A DNA stretch of 18,815 bases from Lachnospiraceae bacterium UBA3814. GTDB taxonomy: Bacteria; Bacillota; Clostridia; Lachnospirales; Lachnospiraceae. Under the pieces are notes generated by a model. The model had not been told where the DNA came from. It made no database searches and saw only the letters and a program-made list of their open reading frames with translations. The stretch's first letter is position 1, and every line of letters starts with the position of its first letter. The DNA lies in contig DFEA01000015.1 of NCBI GenBank assembly GCA_002368575.1, positions 12,332 through 31,146 of the forward strand, written 5' to 3'. A program made the translations under genes and the position numbers. Below are positions 1 through 7,900 of this stretch, piece by piece.

Positions 1-3
1 GCC

Positions 4-1122
4 TTAATTATCCAGCTTCGCGGCCGCCTCCTTCAGCAGGCTTATGACGGGAAGGTGCTGCGGGCATACTCTCTCACACTGTCCGCAGGCCACGCAGTCA
101 GCCGCCCTGCCGTTTCCGGAGCTCACAAGGCCCTTATAGAATGTTCTCGGCCTGAAATCTTCATTATATAATGTCATGGTATTGATGACCCTGAACACAT
201 CAGGGATGCTTATCCCTGCGGGACAGCCGTCGCAGCAGTATCTGCACGCCGTACACCCGATCTGCTTAATGTCCAGCATGATCCCGGTCACCTCGCCGAT
301 CACGGCCCTTTCCTTCTCCGACAGCGGTTCGAACGCGGTGAATGTATTGATATTATCCCGTACCTGCGTAAGATCGCTCATCCCGGAAAGTACGGTCATG
401 ATTCCGGGCATGGAGGCTGCATATCTTAATGCCCATGACGCTATGGACGCATCGGGCTTAAGGGCTCTTAACCTATCCTCAAGCTCCGGCTTAAGCCTTG
501 CAAGGGTTCCTCCCTTTACCGGCTCCATGATGATCATCGGGATATTGCGCTCTCTCAGTATTTCATACAGAAGGCCCGATCTTACCACCGGATTGTTCCA
601 GTCGGCGTAATTCAGCTGGATCTGTACAAATTCCGTCTCCGGATGCTCATCAAGTACCCTTTCAAGAAGCTCCGGATCTCCGTGAAAGGAAAAACCGAAG
701 TGCCTTATCCTGCCCTCTTCCTTCTTCTTAAGCCCCCAGTTAAAGCAGTCCAGCCGTTCATAGGTGTCAATGTTGCCGTTTTCTATGGAATGCAGCAGGT
801 AGAAATCGAAATATTCAACCTTAGCCCTCTCAAGCTGCTCATTAAAAATGCGGTCCCTGTCCTCCTTTGTCCTCAATTCCCACGCAGGCAGCTTTGTGGC
901 CAGCATAAAATCCTCTCTTTTATACCTTTTTACCAGCGCTTCTCCCGCTTCCACCTCTGACAGGCCGCTGTGATAAACATAAGCAGTATCAAAATAATTC
1001 ATTCCGGCCTCCATACAGGCATCCACCATCCGGCATACCTCTTCATGGTCTATCACGCCGTCCTTCTCCGGAAGCCTCATAAGTCCGAACCCGAGTCCCG
1101 GCATAGCACTTGTATCGATCAT
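4..1122 (-). CDS. Aldo/keto reductase with C-terminal dicluster ferredoxin domain
   Basis: NAD(P)H- or ferredoxin-linked oxidoreductase of the aldo/keto reductase superfamily; the substrate cannot be told. The first ~285 residues are the (beta/alpha)8 barrel, with a visible catalytic tetrad: Asp45 and Tyr50 (YFDTAYVYH), Lys77 (LATKLP) and His111 (FYLLHS). The C-terminus carries two CxxCxxCxxxCP motifs (Cys290/293/296/300 and Cys343/346/349/353), which should hold two [4Fe-4S] clusters, as in the iron-sulfur AKR subgroup common in anaerobes. I start it at 1122, not at the longest frame (1149), because AGGAGG (1129-1134) lies 6 nt upstream and MIDTSAMPGLGFGLMRLP is a normal family N-terminus. 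It has its own promoter at 1267-1295 and is divergent from comM. The cytosolic electron-transfer role is inferred. Confidence 0.93.
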   Translation of the reverse strand: MIDTSAMPGLGFGLMRLPEKDGVIDHEEVCRMVDACMEAGMNYFDTAYVYHSGLSEVEAGEALVKRYKREDFMLATKLPAWELRTKEDRDRIFNEQLERAKVEYFDFYLLHSIENGNIDTYERLDCFNWGLKKKEEGRIRHFGFSFHGDPELLERVLDEHPETEFVQIQLNYADWNNPVVRSGLLYEILRERNIPMIIMEPVKGGTLARLKPELEDRLRALKPDASIASWALRYAASMPGIMTVLSGMSDLTQVRDNINTFTAFEPLSEKERAVIGEVTGIMLDIKQIGCTACRYCCDGCPAGISIPDVFRVINTMTLYNEDFRPRTFYKGLVSSGNGRAADCVACGQCERVCPQHLPVISLLKEAAAKLDN

Positions 1123-1178
1123 CCTTATCCTCCTTTTTAAAGGGTACACTCTTTTGCCGCTTTCAGCGGTCCAAACTT

Positions 1179-1206
1179 ATTCGATATCTCCTCGCACATA
1201 TCGAAT
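1179..1206 (-). repeat. Palindromic repeat copy 1 (ATTCGATAT hairpin) in aldo/keto reductase leader
   Basis: ATTCGATAT (1179-1187) and ATATCGAAT (1198-1206) form a perfect 9-bp inverted repeat around a 10-nt loop. It lies inside the predicted 5' leader of the aldo/keto reductase, between the promoter (1267-1295) and the ribosome site. A related element with the same arms and the same CTTATTCGA flank lies at 4915-4943, in the leader of another minus-strand gene. It could be an RNA hairpin or a dyad operator; the function is unknown. Confidence 0.6.
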
Positions 1207-1266
1207 TGTCCCGTCACAGTATAGGAATCAAGTGTAAACTCTTAATTCATTTACCGTATGCATTTA

Positions 1267-1295
1267 ATTATAGCAAAAGATGTACATGATTCCAA
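1267..1295 (-). promoter_or_regulatory. Sigma-A type promoter of the aldo/keto reductase
   Basis: Read on the minus strand: TTGGAA (1290-1295), 17-nt spacer, TATAAT (1267-1272). The -10 is perfect and the spacing ideal. Transcription should start near 1260, giving a leader of about 138 nt that contains the 1179-1206 palindrome and a small CCGCT/AGCGG stem at 1157-1169. Confidence 0.75.
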
Positions 1296-1464
1296 TTATT
1301 GTTTTAATTTGAAGACAAAGGGCCTCAAAAAATATCTACAGAACTGCCGGCTTTTATCGGATGATTTTTGGTAATCGTTACACTTAAGTCTCCAAATCTC
1401 AAAGGACCATTAAAGCCCCATTTTATGCAGGTATACGAAGTTACGAAAACCATTGTCTTCAGTA

Positions 1465-1493
1465 TTGATTTTTGGCGCCTTTGTCTCTATAAT
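1465..1493 (+). promoter_or_regulatory. comM: Sigma-A type promoter of comM
   Basis: TTGATT (1465-1470), 17-nt spacer, TATAAT (1488-1493). Start of transcription is expected near 1500, immediately before the hairpin at 1503-1548, so the comM mRNA would begin with a stem-loop. Confidence 0.75.
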
Positions 1494-1502
1494 GCGGTCT
1501 TA

Positions 1503-1548
1503 CCCGGCAGGGAGGTGTGAGCCTGTCCCCTCCGGCTCACTGCCCGGG
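1503..1548 (+). other. GC-rich stem-loop at the 5' end of the comM transcript
   Basis: Two nested paired segments: CCCGGCA (1503-1509) with TGCCCGGG (1541-1548, one bulge) and GTGAGCC (1517-1523) with GGCTCAC (1534-1540). An alternative pairing, GGAGG (1511-1515) with CCTCC (about 1528-1533), excludes the inner stem. There is no T-tract directly after it, so it is not a classical terminator. It could stabilise the mRNA or be a regulatory leader; this is inference. Confidence 0.5.
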
Positions 1549-1593
1549 GAATAAAAACGCTCCGAAGGGTGTATCGAAGGGAGGCCTGATTTA

Positions 1594-3108
1594 ATGGTAA
1601 GCTGTGTATTGTCCGGTGGGATAAGAGGCATAGAATGCTTTCTCGTCCGTGTTGAGGCAGATATATCGGAGGGTATGCCTGTATTTGAGCTTGTAGGGTA
1701 CCTCGGGAGCGAGGTCAGGGAGGCCAGGGAAAGGGTAAAGACCGCTCTCAAAAACTCCAAACGGCAGCTCCCGCTTAAGCACCTGACGGTAAACCTCGCT
1801 CCCGCGGATATACGAAAATCAGGCACCGGATATGATATGCCCATGGCCGCGGCTATCCTCCACGCTATGGGAGAGATCCCTCAGGGCAGCACCGATGATA
1901 CCCTTTTTGCCGGTGAACTCATGCTTTCAGGGGAATTTGCCGCCATAAACGGGATACTCCCCATAGCCCTTGAGGCAAAGCGGAACGGTATAAAGCGGCT
2001 CATAGTTCCATCCGGCAACGCACCGGAGGCCTCGGTGGTGGACGGTCTGAGTGTTTACGGCATAAAGGATCTTACGGAGCTTGTATCCTTCTTAAACGGA
2101 GAGACAGTGATCGAACCTGAAAAGGAGCCTCCCGTCTTTTTTGCCGAGGACAGCGGAGCGGACCTTAAGTATGTAAACGGCCAGAAGCTGGTAAAAAGAG
2201 GGATCGAGATAGCTGCCGCCGGAATGCACAATGTGCTGATGGTAGGTCCTCCCGGGGCCGGCAAATCCATGCTTGCAAAATGCATACCCGGCATACTTCC
2301 TCTTCTTACAAAGGAGGAATGCCTGGAGGTATCCTCCATATACAGTGTGGCCGGGGCTCTAAATAACCGCAGAATAGTCAGCAGGAGGCCATTTATGGCT
2401 CCGCATCATACCGTTACCGAAACCGGAATGACGGGCGGCGGCGCGGGAATGAGGCCGGGCTGCATATCCCTGGCCCACAGAGGAGTACTCTTCCTCGATG
2501 AAATGCCTGAATTCTCCAGAAATGCCCTCGAATCTCTGAGACAGCCGCTTGAGGACGGCAGGATAACCATTACGAGATACCGGGGAAGTCTTTCATATCC
2601 TTCGGATTTCATGCTCGTTGGCGCCATGAATCCCTGCCCCTGCGGGGCCTACCCCGATCTCAGCCGCTGCTCCTGCACCCGGAATGAAATAAAACGCTAT
2701 GCGGAAAGGCTCTCAAGGCCTCTGCTTGACAGGATAGACATATGTATAAACGTTGAAAGGCTTGAATACAGGGAAATGTTCAATAAAAGCGAGAATGAGA
2801 GCTCGGCGGAGGTCAGAAAAAGAGTATGCGCCGCTCATTCCCTGCAGCAGGAAAGGTTCAGGGATATGCCAGGCGTTTATTTCAATTCGCAGATGAGCCC
2901 GGGTGATATAAAAAGGTTCTGTGCCCTTAATGAGGAGGAGGAACAATTCCTCTGTAAAATGGCCGAGGGACTTGGCATCTCCGCAAGGACATATCACAAG
3001 GTACTTAGGGTGGCAAGGACCATCGCGGATCTTTCAGGCTTAGCCGATATCACAATGGACTGCCTTACGGAGTCACTGTTTTTCAACCGGATGTACGGGA
3101 GCCAATAG
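1594..3108 (+). CDS. comM: ComM/YifB family Mg-chelatase-like AAA+ ATPase
   Basis: AAA+ helicase-like ATPase of the YifB/ComM family. In naturally transformable bacteria ComM promotes branch migration of incoming DNA during recombination. The N-terminal ChlI-like fold (residues ~20-145) carries the VREARERV signature. The AAA+ core has Walker A GPPGAGKS (218-225), Walker B FLDE (300-303), a sensor-type MNPCPCG (345-351) and LLDRIDI (378-384). Cys348, 350, 359 and 361 form the CPCG...CSC knuckle typical of the family. The C-terminal helical domain covers ~410-500. At 504 residues it is full length. Ribosome site GGAGG lies 9 nt before the ATG. It has its own promoter (1465-1493). The downstream dprA is on the same strand and may be co-transcribed through the intervening repeat. 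Confidence 0.96.
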   Translation: MVSCVLSGGIRGIECFLVRVEADISEGMPVFELVGYLGSEVREARERVKTALKNSKRQLPLKHLTVNLAPADIRKSGTGYDMPMAAAILHAMGEIPQGSTDDTLFAGELMLSGEFAAINGILPIALEAKRNGIKRLIVPSGNAPEASVVDGLSVYGIKDLTELVSFLNGETVIEPEKEPPVFFAEDSGADLKYVNGQKLVKRGIEIAAAGMHNVLMVGPPGAGKSMLAKCIPGILPLLTKEECLEVSSIYSVAGALNNRRIVSRRPFMAPHHTVTETGMTGGGAGMRPGCISLAHRGVLFLDEMPEFSRNALESLRQPLEDGRITITRYRGSLSYPSDFMLVGAMNPCPCGAYPDLSRCSCTRNEIKRYAERLSRPLLDRIDICINVERLEYREMFNKSENESSAEVRKRVCAAHSLQQERFRDMPGVYFNSQMSPGDIKRFCALNEEEEQFLCKMAEGLGISARTYHKVLRVARTIADLSGLADITMDCLTESLFFNRMYGSQ

Positions 3109-3111
3109 CAA

Positions 3112-3238
3112 ATTACGAGAACCACCACACAGACTCGCGAAACCCTGAAAAGCGGGTTTTGCTCGTTATCTTATGGCACCGTGGAATACCGGTGCTCATA
3201 AGATACATTACGAGAATCACCACATAGACTTGTAAACC
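3112..3238 (+). repeat. 95-bp-period modular palindromic repeat, locus 1 (A-B-A')
   Basis: This fills the comM-dprA gap. Module A (about 3112-3167) contains a hairpin, GCGAAACCC (3137-3145) with GGGTTTTGC (3154-3162). Module B is a 37-bp hairpin (3168-3204): ATCTTATG pairs with CATAAGAT, and GCACCG with CGGTGC, with one bulge. A second, diverged and truncated module A (3207-3238) begins exactly 95 bp after the first and runs into the dprA ribosome site. Positions 3121-3204 differ by only one base (3130) from 8685-8768. CTCGT (3162-3166) and ACGAG (3210-3214) can also pair around module B. No open frame of note. The family is not one I recognise. Confidence 0.85.
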
Positions 3239-3250
3239 AAAAGGAGCTGT

Positions 3251-4414
3251 ATGAGAAACGATGATATACTGTATGATTACTGGTGGGCCAGTCTGGGAGG
3301 TAATTATAATATCCCCCTCTGCCGTATAGCCTTTGAGGCGGGCGGTACCAGACGGCTTTACAATATGGACAGAAAGCAGCTTGTAAAGCTTCGGGGTGTA
3401 AGCGAAAAGCTTGCCGGCCTTATCGCAGAGCACCGTGAGGGCTTCGATAAAGCTTCGGAATACTCCGGCTGCCTTGAAAAGGGTATAAGCTTTATCCCCT
3501 TCTATTCCGCAAGGTTCCCTGAAAGGCTCAGGAAAATAAGCGGACACCCCTTTGCCATATTTGTAAAGGGGGAGCTTCCCTCTGATGACAGGCCCTGCGT
3601 TGCCATTATAGGCGCCAGAGACTGCTCCGAATACGGAAGAAGGACGGCAGATGAGCTTGGGAGTGCGCTTGCGGGGTACGATATCTGCGTGGTCAGCGGA
3701 ATGGCCCTTGGGATAGATGGGACCGCACAAACGGCCTGCCTTAATGCGGGAGGATATTCCCTGGGGATACTGGGCTGCGGTGCTGATGTGTGTTATCCCG
3801 AGGCAAACCGGGAACTTTATGACAGGCTCTGCCTTCAGGGCGGCATAATCTCCGAATACGGGCCCGGTACCAGGCCAAAGGCCTGTTTGTTTCCCGCGCG
3901 CAACAGGATAATCTCTGCCTTCAGCGATGTAGTAGTGGTGGTGGAGGCAAGGCTCAGGTCAGGGACATGCATCACCGTTGACATGGCTCTTGAACAGGGA
4001 AAGGACGTCGCAGTAGTGCCCGGGCGGATAACCGACCCCTTAAGCGCCGGCTGCATAAGGCTTTTGAAGCAGGGAGCGGTCCCTGTAGCCTCCGCTGAGG
4101 ATATCGTCAGTCTCATAGTATCCTCCTATAATGAATATCCCGGGCTTTTAAATAAAGCGGCAGGAACAGACCGGCAGGAGGATGATAATAAGGACATCAA
4201 AGACTCTCCTGCTTCCGCTCCCGCTGAAGAAACGTCTCTTTCTCCGGAAGAAAGGCGGCTCTTCGGAGTACTGGATTATTATGCAAAGAGTGCGGATAAG
4301 CTATGTGATGAAAGCGGACTGGGAATACCGGAATTTATGAATGCGGTCATGCAGCTTAAGATAAAGGGATTTGTAAAGGAACTGGGAAAGGACTGCTTTG
4401 TCAGGGTTCTTTAG
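3251..4414 (+). CDS. dprA: DNA-processing protein DprA (Smf)
   Basis: DprA binds single-stranded DNA entering during transformation and loads RecA on it. The Rossmann-like core is clear: IIGARDCSEYGRR (119-131), SGMALGID (149-156), YPEANRELY (182-190), FPARNRII (214-221) and RSGTCITVDMALEQGK (236-251). The N-terminal ~80 residues are the SAM/HhH-like region (VKLRGVSEKLAGLI). An acidic linker (~305-328) leads to a C-terminal winged-helix domain (329-387). The start follows GGAG (3243-3246) closely, and YDYWWASL is the usual N-terminal motif. It lies 142 nt after comM, consistent with a competence-related pair; topA, its common partner in Firmicutes, is not beside it. Whether this organism is naturally competent cannot be read here. 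Confidence 0.96.
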   Translation: MRNDDILYDYWWASLGGNYNIPLCRIAFEAGGTRRLYNMDRKQLVKLRGVSEKLAGLIAEHREGFDKASEYSGCLEKGISFIPFYSARFPERLRKISGHPFAIFVKGELPSDDRPCVAIIGARDCSEYGRRTADELGSALAGYDICVVSGMALGIDGTAQTACLNAGGYSLGILGCGADVCYPEANRELYDRLCLQGGIISEYGPGTRPKACLFPARNRIISAFSDVVVVVEARLRSGTCITVDMALEQGKDVAVVPGRITDPLSAGCIRLLKQGAVPVASAEDIVSLIVSSYNEYPGLLNKAAGTDRQEDDNKDIKDSPASAPAEETSLSPEERRLFGVLDYYAKSADKLCDESGLGIPEFMNAVMQLKIKGFVKELGKDCFVRVL

Positions 4415-4458
4415 GCGATCATACCGCAGCAGTGGCGCGAATCTCCGTGTTTTTTTGT

Positions 4459-4878
4459 TTATATGCCCGGACGGGGCCCGTCCCCGTCCGAAACGGGCGG
4501 CAGATCGGCTCTCGATCTTTCAAAGATCTCATCCTTCTGCCGTTCCATTTCCTTAAGCCTTTGCATCAGCCTTGGATATGTCAGTCGATCCTTGATAATA
4601 AAATATACCGCAGCCGCCAGAAGGAAAAGCGAAAGCACCGTGGAAAAGACATGTGAAACTCCAAGTGCCGGCAGAGCCTTATAGACTGTAGCCGCACTTC
4701 CCATAAGGGAAACGATCGTCCTGAGAAAAGAAAGATGAGTCTGTTCAATGGACAGCCTGCTGGATTGGAAAGACAGATTCGTCCTTAGCATTGACAGCCC
4801 CGTACGGTCATATGAAAGCTCTGTTCTCTCCTGCGCCAGCTCCTGCTCAAGGCTGACCACCGTCTGATCCTTTTCCAT
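4459..4878 (-). CDS. Small DUF202-like membrane protein with RTxLS heptad repeats
   Basis: A 139-residue protein. Residues 18-59 are a run of seven-residue repeats of the form RTxLSxx (RTELSYD, RTGLSML, RTNLSFQ, SSRLSIE, QTHLSFL, RTIVSLM), which resembles and extends the ERTxLAxxRT signature of DUF202. Two hydrophobic segments follow (about 54-72 and 76-95), then a basic/acidic, likely coiled-coil tail (~100-123). No biochemical role is established for the family. The frame opens at 4974, overlapping the upstream gene, but I choose the ATG at 4878: AGGAG lies 9 nt upstream, and the stretch 4879-4955 then becomes an intergenic leader carrying the 4915-4943 hairpin. It directly follows the EAL protein gene and is probably co-transcribed. 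The family assignment is moderate. Confidence 0.75.
   Translation of the reverse strand: MEKDQTVVSLEQELAQERTELSYDRTGLSMLRTNLSFQSSRLSIEQTHLSFLRTIVSLMGSAATVYKALPALGVSHVFSTVLSLFLLAAAVYFIIKDRLTYPRLMQRLKEMERQKDEIFERSRADLPPVSDGDGPRPGI
4468..4490 (-). terminator. Strong stem-loop overlapping the end of the DUF202-like gene
   Basis: CGGACGGGG (4468-4476) and CCCCGTCCG (4482-4490) form a perfect 9-bp GC stem with a 5-nt loop. On the minus strand it lies inside the last codons of the DUF202-like gene (encoding SDGDGPRPG) and ends 7 nt before the stop codon. No U-tract follows on the minus strand. A T-run (4450-4456) sits on the plus strand before the stem. It may limit read-through between the convergent dprA and DUF202-like genes, but it is not a canonical terminator. 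Confidence 0.35.
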
Positions 4879-4914
4879 ATCCCTCTTCTCCTGCACCGAT
4901 CTGCTTACAGGCTT

Positions 4915-4943
4915 ATTCGACATTTGCGAAGCAAATATCGAAT
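4915..4943 (-). repeat. Palindromic repeat copy 2 (ATTCGATAT hairpin) upstream of DUF202-like gene
   Basis: Arms ATTCGACAT (4915-4923) and ATATCGAAT (4935-4943); the inner TTGC and GCAA also pair, leaving a GAA loop on the plus strand. The only mismatch in the 13-bp stem is C.A on the plus strand but becomes a U.G wobble in minus-strand RNA, so the transcribed strand folds without a break. It lies between the EAL gene stop (4956) and the chosen DUF202-like start (4878). Same family as 1179-1206. Confidence 0.6.
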
Positions 4944-4955
4944 CGGTTCGTGTGC

Positions 4956-7900
4956 TTATCTTCCGACCTTCCATTTTTCCTTCAGAAGCCTCTCAAACTC
5001 CTCAACGGGTATTGGCTTTGAATAATAAAATCCCTGGGCTATGTCACAATGGATATTCCTGAGGAAATCCAGCTGCTCCTTAGTCTCAACTCCCTCGGCT
5101 ATGACCTTGAGCCCTAACTGCTTTGCCATCCTCACAGAGGCTTCCACTATTATCTTTCCTCTGTCTGTGGCCATGATCTCATCAAGGAAAAAACGGTCTA
5201 TCTTTATTACATCGATCGGAGCCTTCCTCAGCATATTAAGCGAGGAATAACCTGAACCGAAGTCGTCCATCAGCACCCTGTAGCCCCGTTTCCGAAGCTC
5301 CTCCATCTCACCGAAAAGGCCCTGGGCATCCTCGACAAAAAGGTTCTCCGTTATCTCGATCTCTAAGAGATGCTTGTCTATTCTGTATTTTTTCGTAAGG
5401 TCGTCAAGGATCGAGGGGATATTAACCGTTCCTATATTGAGCCTCGATACGTTGACGGAAACAGGAAAATAATAGCCTCTTTTATTAAGTCTCTTGATGT
5501 AGGCGCTGGCGCGCTCCCACATATAGCGGTCAAGGTTCATTATGAAGCCGTTGTTCTCAAACAGCGGAATGAACCTTCCCGGCACCATGACTCCCTTTGT
5601 AGGATGCTCCCACCTTACAAGGGCCTCTGCCCCGTAAAGGGTCTCGTCGGCTATGTTTATCTGGGGCTGGAGATACATGACAAACTCATTATTGACAAGA
5701 GCCGTCTGCATTTCGTTCTCGATCTCCTGCTGTTCTCTGAGCTTAAGCCTTATTTCGTCATCATAAACGGCATAGTTTGAGAGCATCGAGCCCTTTATCT
5801 GCTTCTTTACGGCCCTTGCGCGGTCACACATGAGCCTTACGGGAACACTCCTGTCATTTATCTTGTAGATCCCGAAGACCAGCGAAACCGAGACCTCCAT
5901 CTCCTCATCCTTCTGTACCGCCGTGGTAAGCTCATCCATGAATACCACAAAATCCCTGTCAGAATCGTAGGTAAGGAGCACACTGAAAACATCCGCCTGA
6001 TAACGCTTTCCTATACAGCCGGGAGGAAGACACCTTCTTATGATGGTTCCGACACGCCTGATGACCCTGTTTCCCACCTCAATGCCATGCCTGTCGTTGA
6101 TCAGACGGAAACGGTCTATATCAATGGATACAATGGCACATTTCCTGTCCTCCCAGAGATAAATAAGCTCCTCTACCCTCTGATAAAAGGTCTCGCTGTT
6201 AAAGAGCCCTGTCAGCGAGTCATACTCGGCCCTGTACTCCATCTCCTGCTTTATCTTCATCTCGGAATCGACATTCTGGAAGGTCCAGAGGTAGCGCACC
6301 GGCTTACTGTCTATTCCGAGCAGAGCCTGGGCTATTACGGTATACCATATGGCGACTCTGTATTTATTATAAAGCCTTATCGTAAGCTTCTGATTTTTGC
6401 CCTGCCTGATCTCTTCCTTGAAAAGGTCGAATTTTTCCTTATCATCCTCATGACATCTGAGTGAATTGATAAGCGACCACTCGTCCGTAAGAAGCTTCCT
6501 GTTGATAGGGAATATCTCATCCAACATCGGGCTCAGGTAATGCTCCTTCTCGGCAACGCTGTACTCGTAAACCAGGATGCCTACCATTTCGTTGACATTT
6601 TCGTGCCTTTCATTGGTAAGCGCCATTTCTCTCATGATCTCGCTCTTCTGGCGCATTATCTCATGCTTTACCTTGGTCTCCATCTCCTCAAGGCGGTGCC
6701 TTTTGTATTCATTAACGTCAAGACATATGATCATCGTCCTCCCGGAAGCCTGATCGATGAACACAGAATAGATGTTGTACCACCTGTATTCATCATCCAC
6801 GGTAAGCATCCGCACCTCCCTTGCAAGAAGGTTGACACCCTGCTTTTTTATCTGCCTCAGATACCTGGGATCCGTGGCCTCGAAGAAATCGCCCCTGTCC
6901 TCCGGATGCACAACATTTTCCATGAAATACTCCCGGAGGTTCTTATAGTTTGTTATCCTGATATCCATTATGCTTTTCAGGTTCTTTTCCTTCATACGGA
7001 TACAGGTGTTTCTGGTAAGATCCACATCCCATATGAGATTGAGCATATAGACCATTGCGTTTCTGATCCTCTGCTCACTCTCTTTTATGGCAGCGTCCTG
7101 CTTCTCCACATCCTCCCTGATGGAGGAGTTTACATAAATACTCTTTCCGTTTCTTAAGGTGATCTTTGTAGACCTTACGGGGGTAACGCTCCGTAACGAA
7201 GGCGAGTAGACCTCTCCGTCCACCGAGCCCAGATTACCTGACATCTGTAAAAGAGGACAGTCCGGACATTGTTCATCGTAATTTTTATACGCCCTGTAGC
7301 ATAAATGTCCCGTCTGCTCCCCGAAGCGTTCATCTAATTTATCGTTCTGGAATATTATCTTGAACTTGTCATCTATGGCATAGGCAAAGGCGCTCATCGG
7401 ATCAAGGATGTTCATGACGAGCTCCATCTCCTTTGTGCTTAGGATAGGATCCGGAAGCTTTTCCACCCTCTGCATAAGCTCGTTATACAGGCTGAAGCTT
7501 CCCTTCTCGGCACGCTTTGCGTCCTTAAGGGCGATAAGGCCTCTTTCAAAAAGCTCCTCCGCGGAAAGCTTGCCGTCCTTAAGGTACACTATACCTATGC
7601 TTACGGTAAGCTTGGTTTCCTGTGAAAGATCATCCCAGACCTCCTTCACGGCCTGAGTGACGGCTATGGAGCGCTCTACAAGTATCCCGGTATATCTGAC
7701 TCCCTTCATAAACACGGCAAAGCGGTCCTGCTCTATCCTGCCTATGATGTCAGAGCCCCTGAAGGCGCGCTTTAATATCCTTGAAACCTCCATCAGCACA
7801 CCCTCGGCACCTATTTCACCGTTTAACTCCTTCCATTCCTGAAAATCATCAATATCTATGACAAGCAGAGACGGAAGTACGTTTTCAGGCACCTCAGCAA

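Larger units (their letters stand above)
1150..1593. other. Divergent intergenic region between aldo/keto reductase and comM
   Basis: No gene is supported here. It holds the leftward promoter (1267-1295), the rightward comM promoter (1465-1493), the leader palindrome (1179-1206) and the comM leader hairpin (1503-1548). The AT-rich middle (about 1296-1460) has only a widely spaced 8-bp inverted repeat, TGAAGACA (1310-1317) with TGTCTTCA (1454-1461), of unknown meaning. Confidence 0.6.

Noticed and set aside
1310..1461. Inverted repeat TGAAGACA/TGTCTTCA separated by 136 bp
   Set aside because: Eight-base matches at this distance are expected by chance and nothing else marks the site.
1492..1554. 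A 20-codon frame starting at the comM promoter -10 box
   Set aside because: Its ATG is part of the TATAAT hexamer, so it would lie upstream of the predicted transcription start.
3168..3204. Module B as an intrinsic terminator of comM
   Set aside because: The stem is strong but no T-tract follows on either strand, and the same hairpin occurs in the reversed orientation at locus 2.
3113..3730. A 205-codon minus-strand frame over the repeat and dprA
   Set aside because: Antisense to dprA and its start region, no ribosome site or recognisable domain.
6540..7157. A 205-codon frame on the plus strand
   Set aside because: Antisense to the EAL protein gene, which has strong domain evidence; no independent support.
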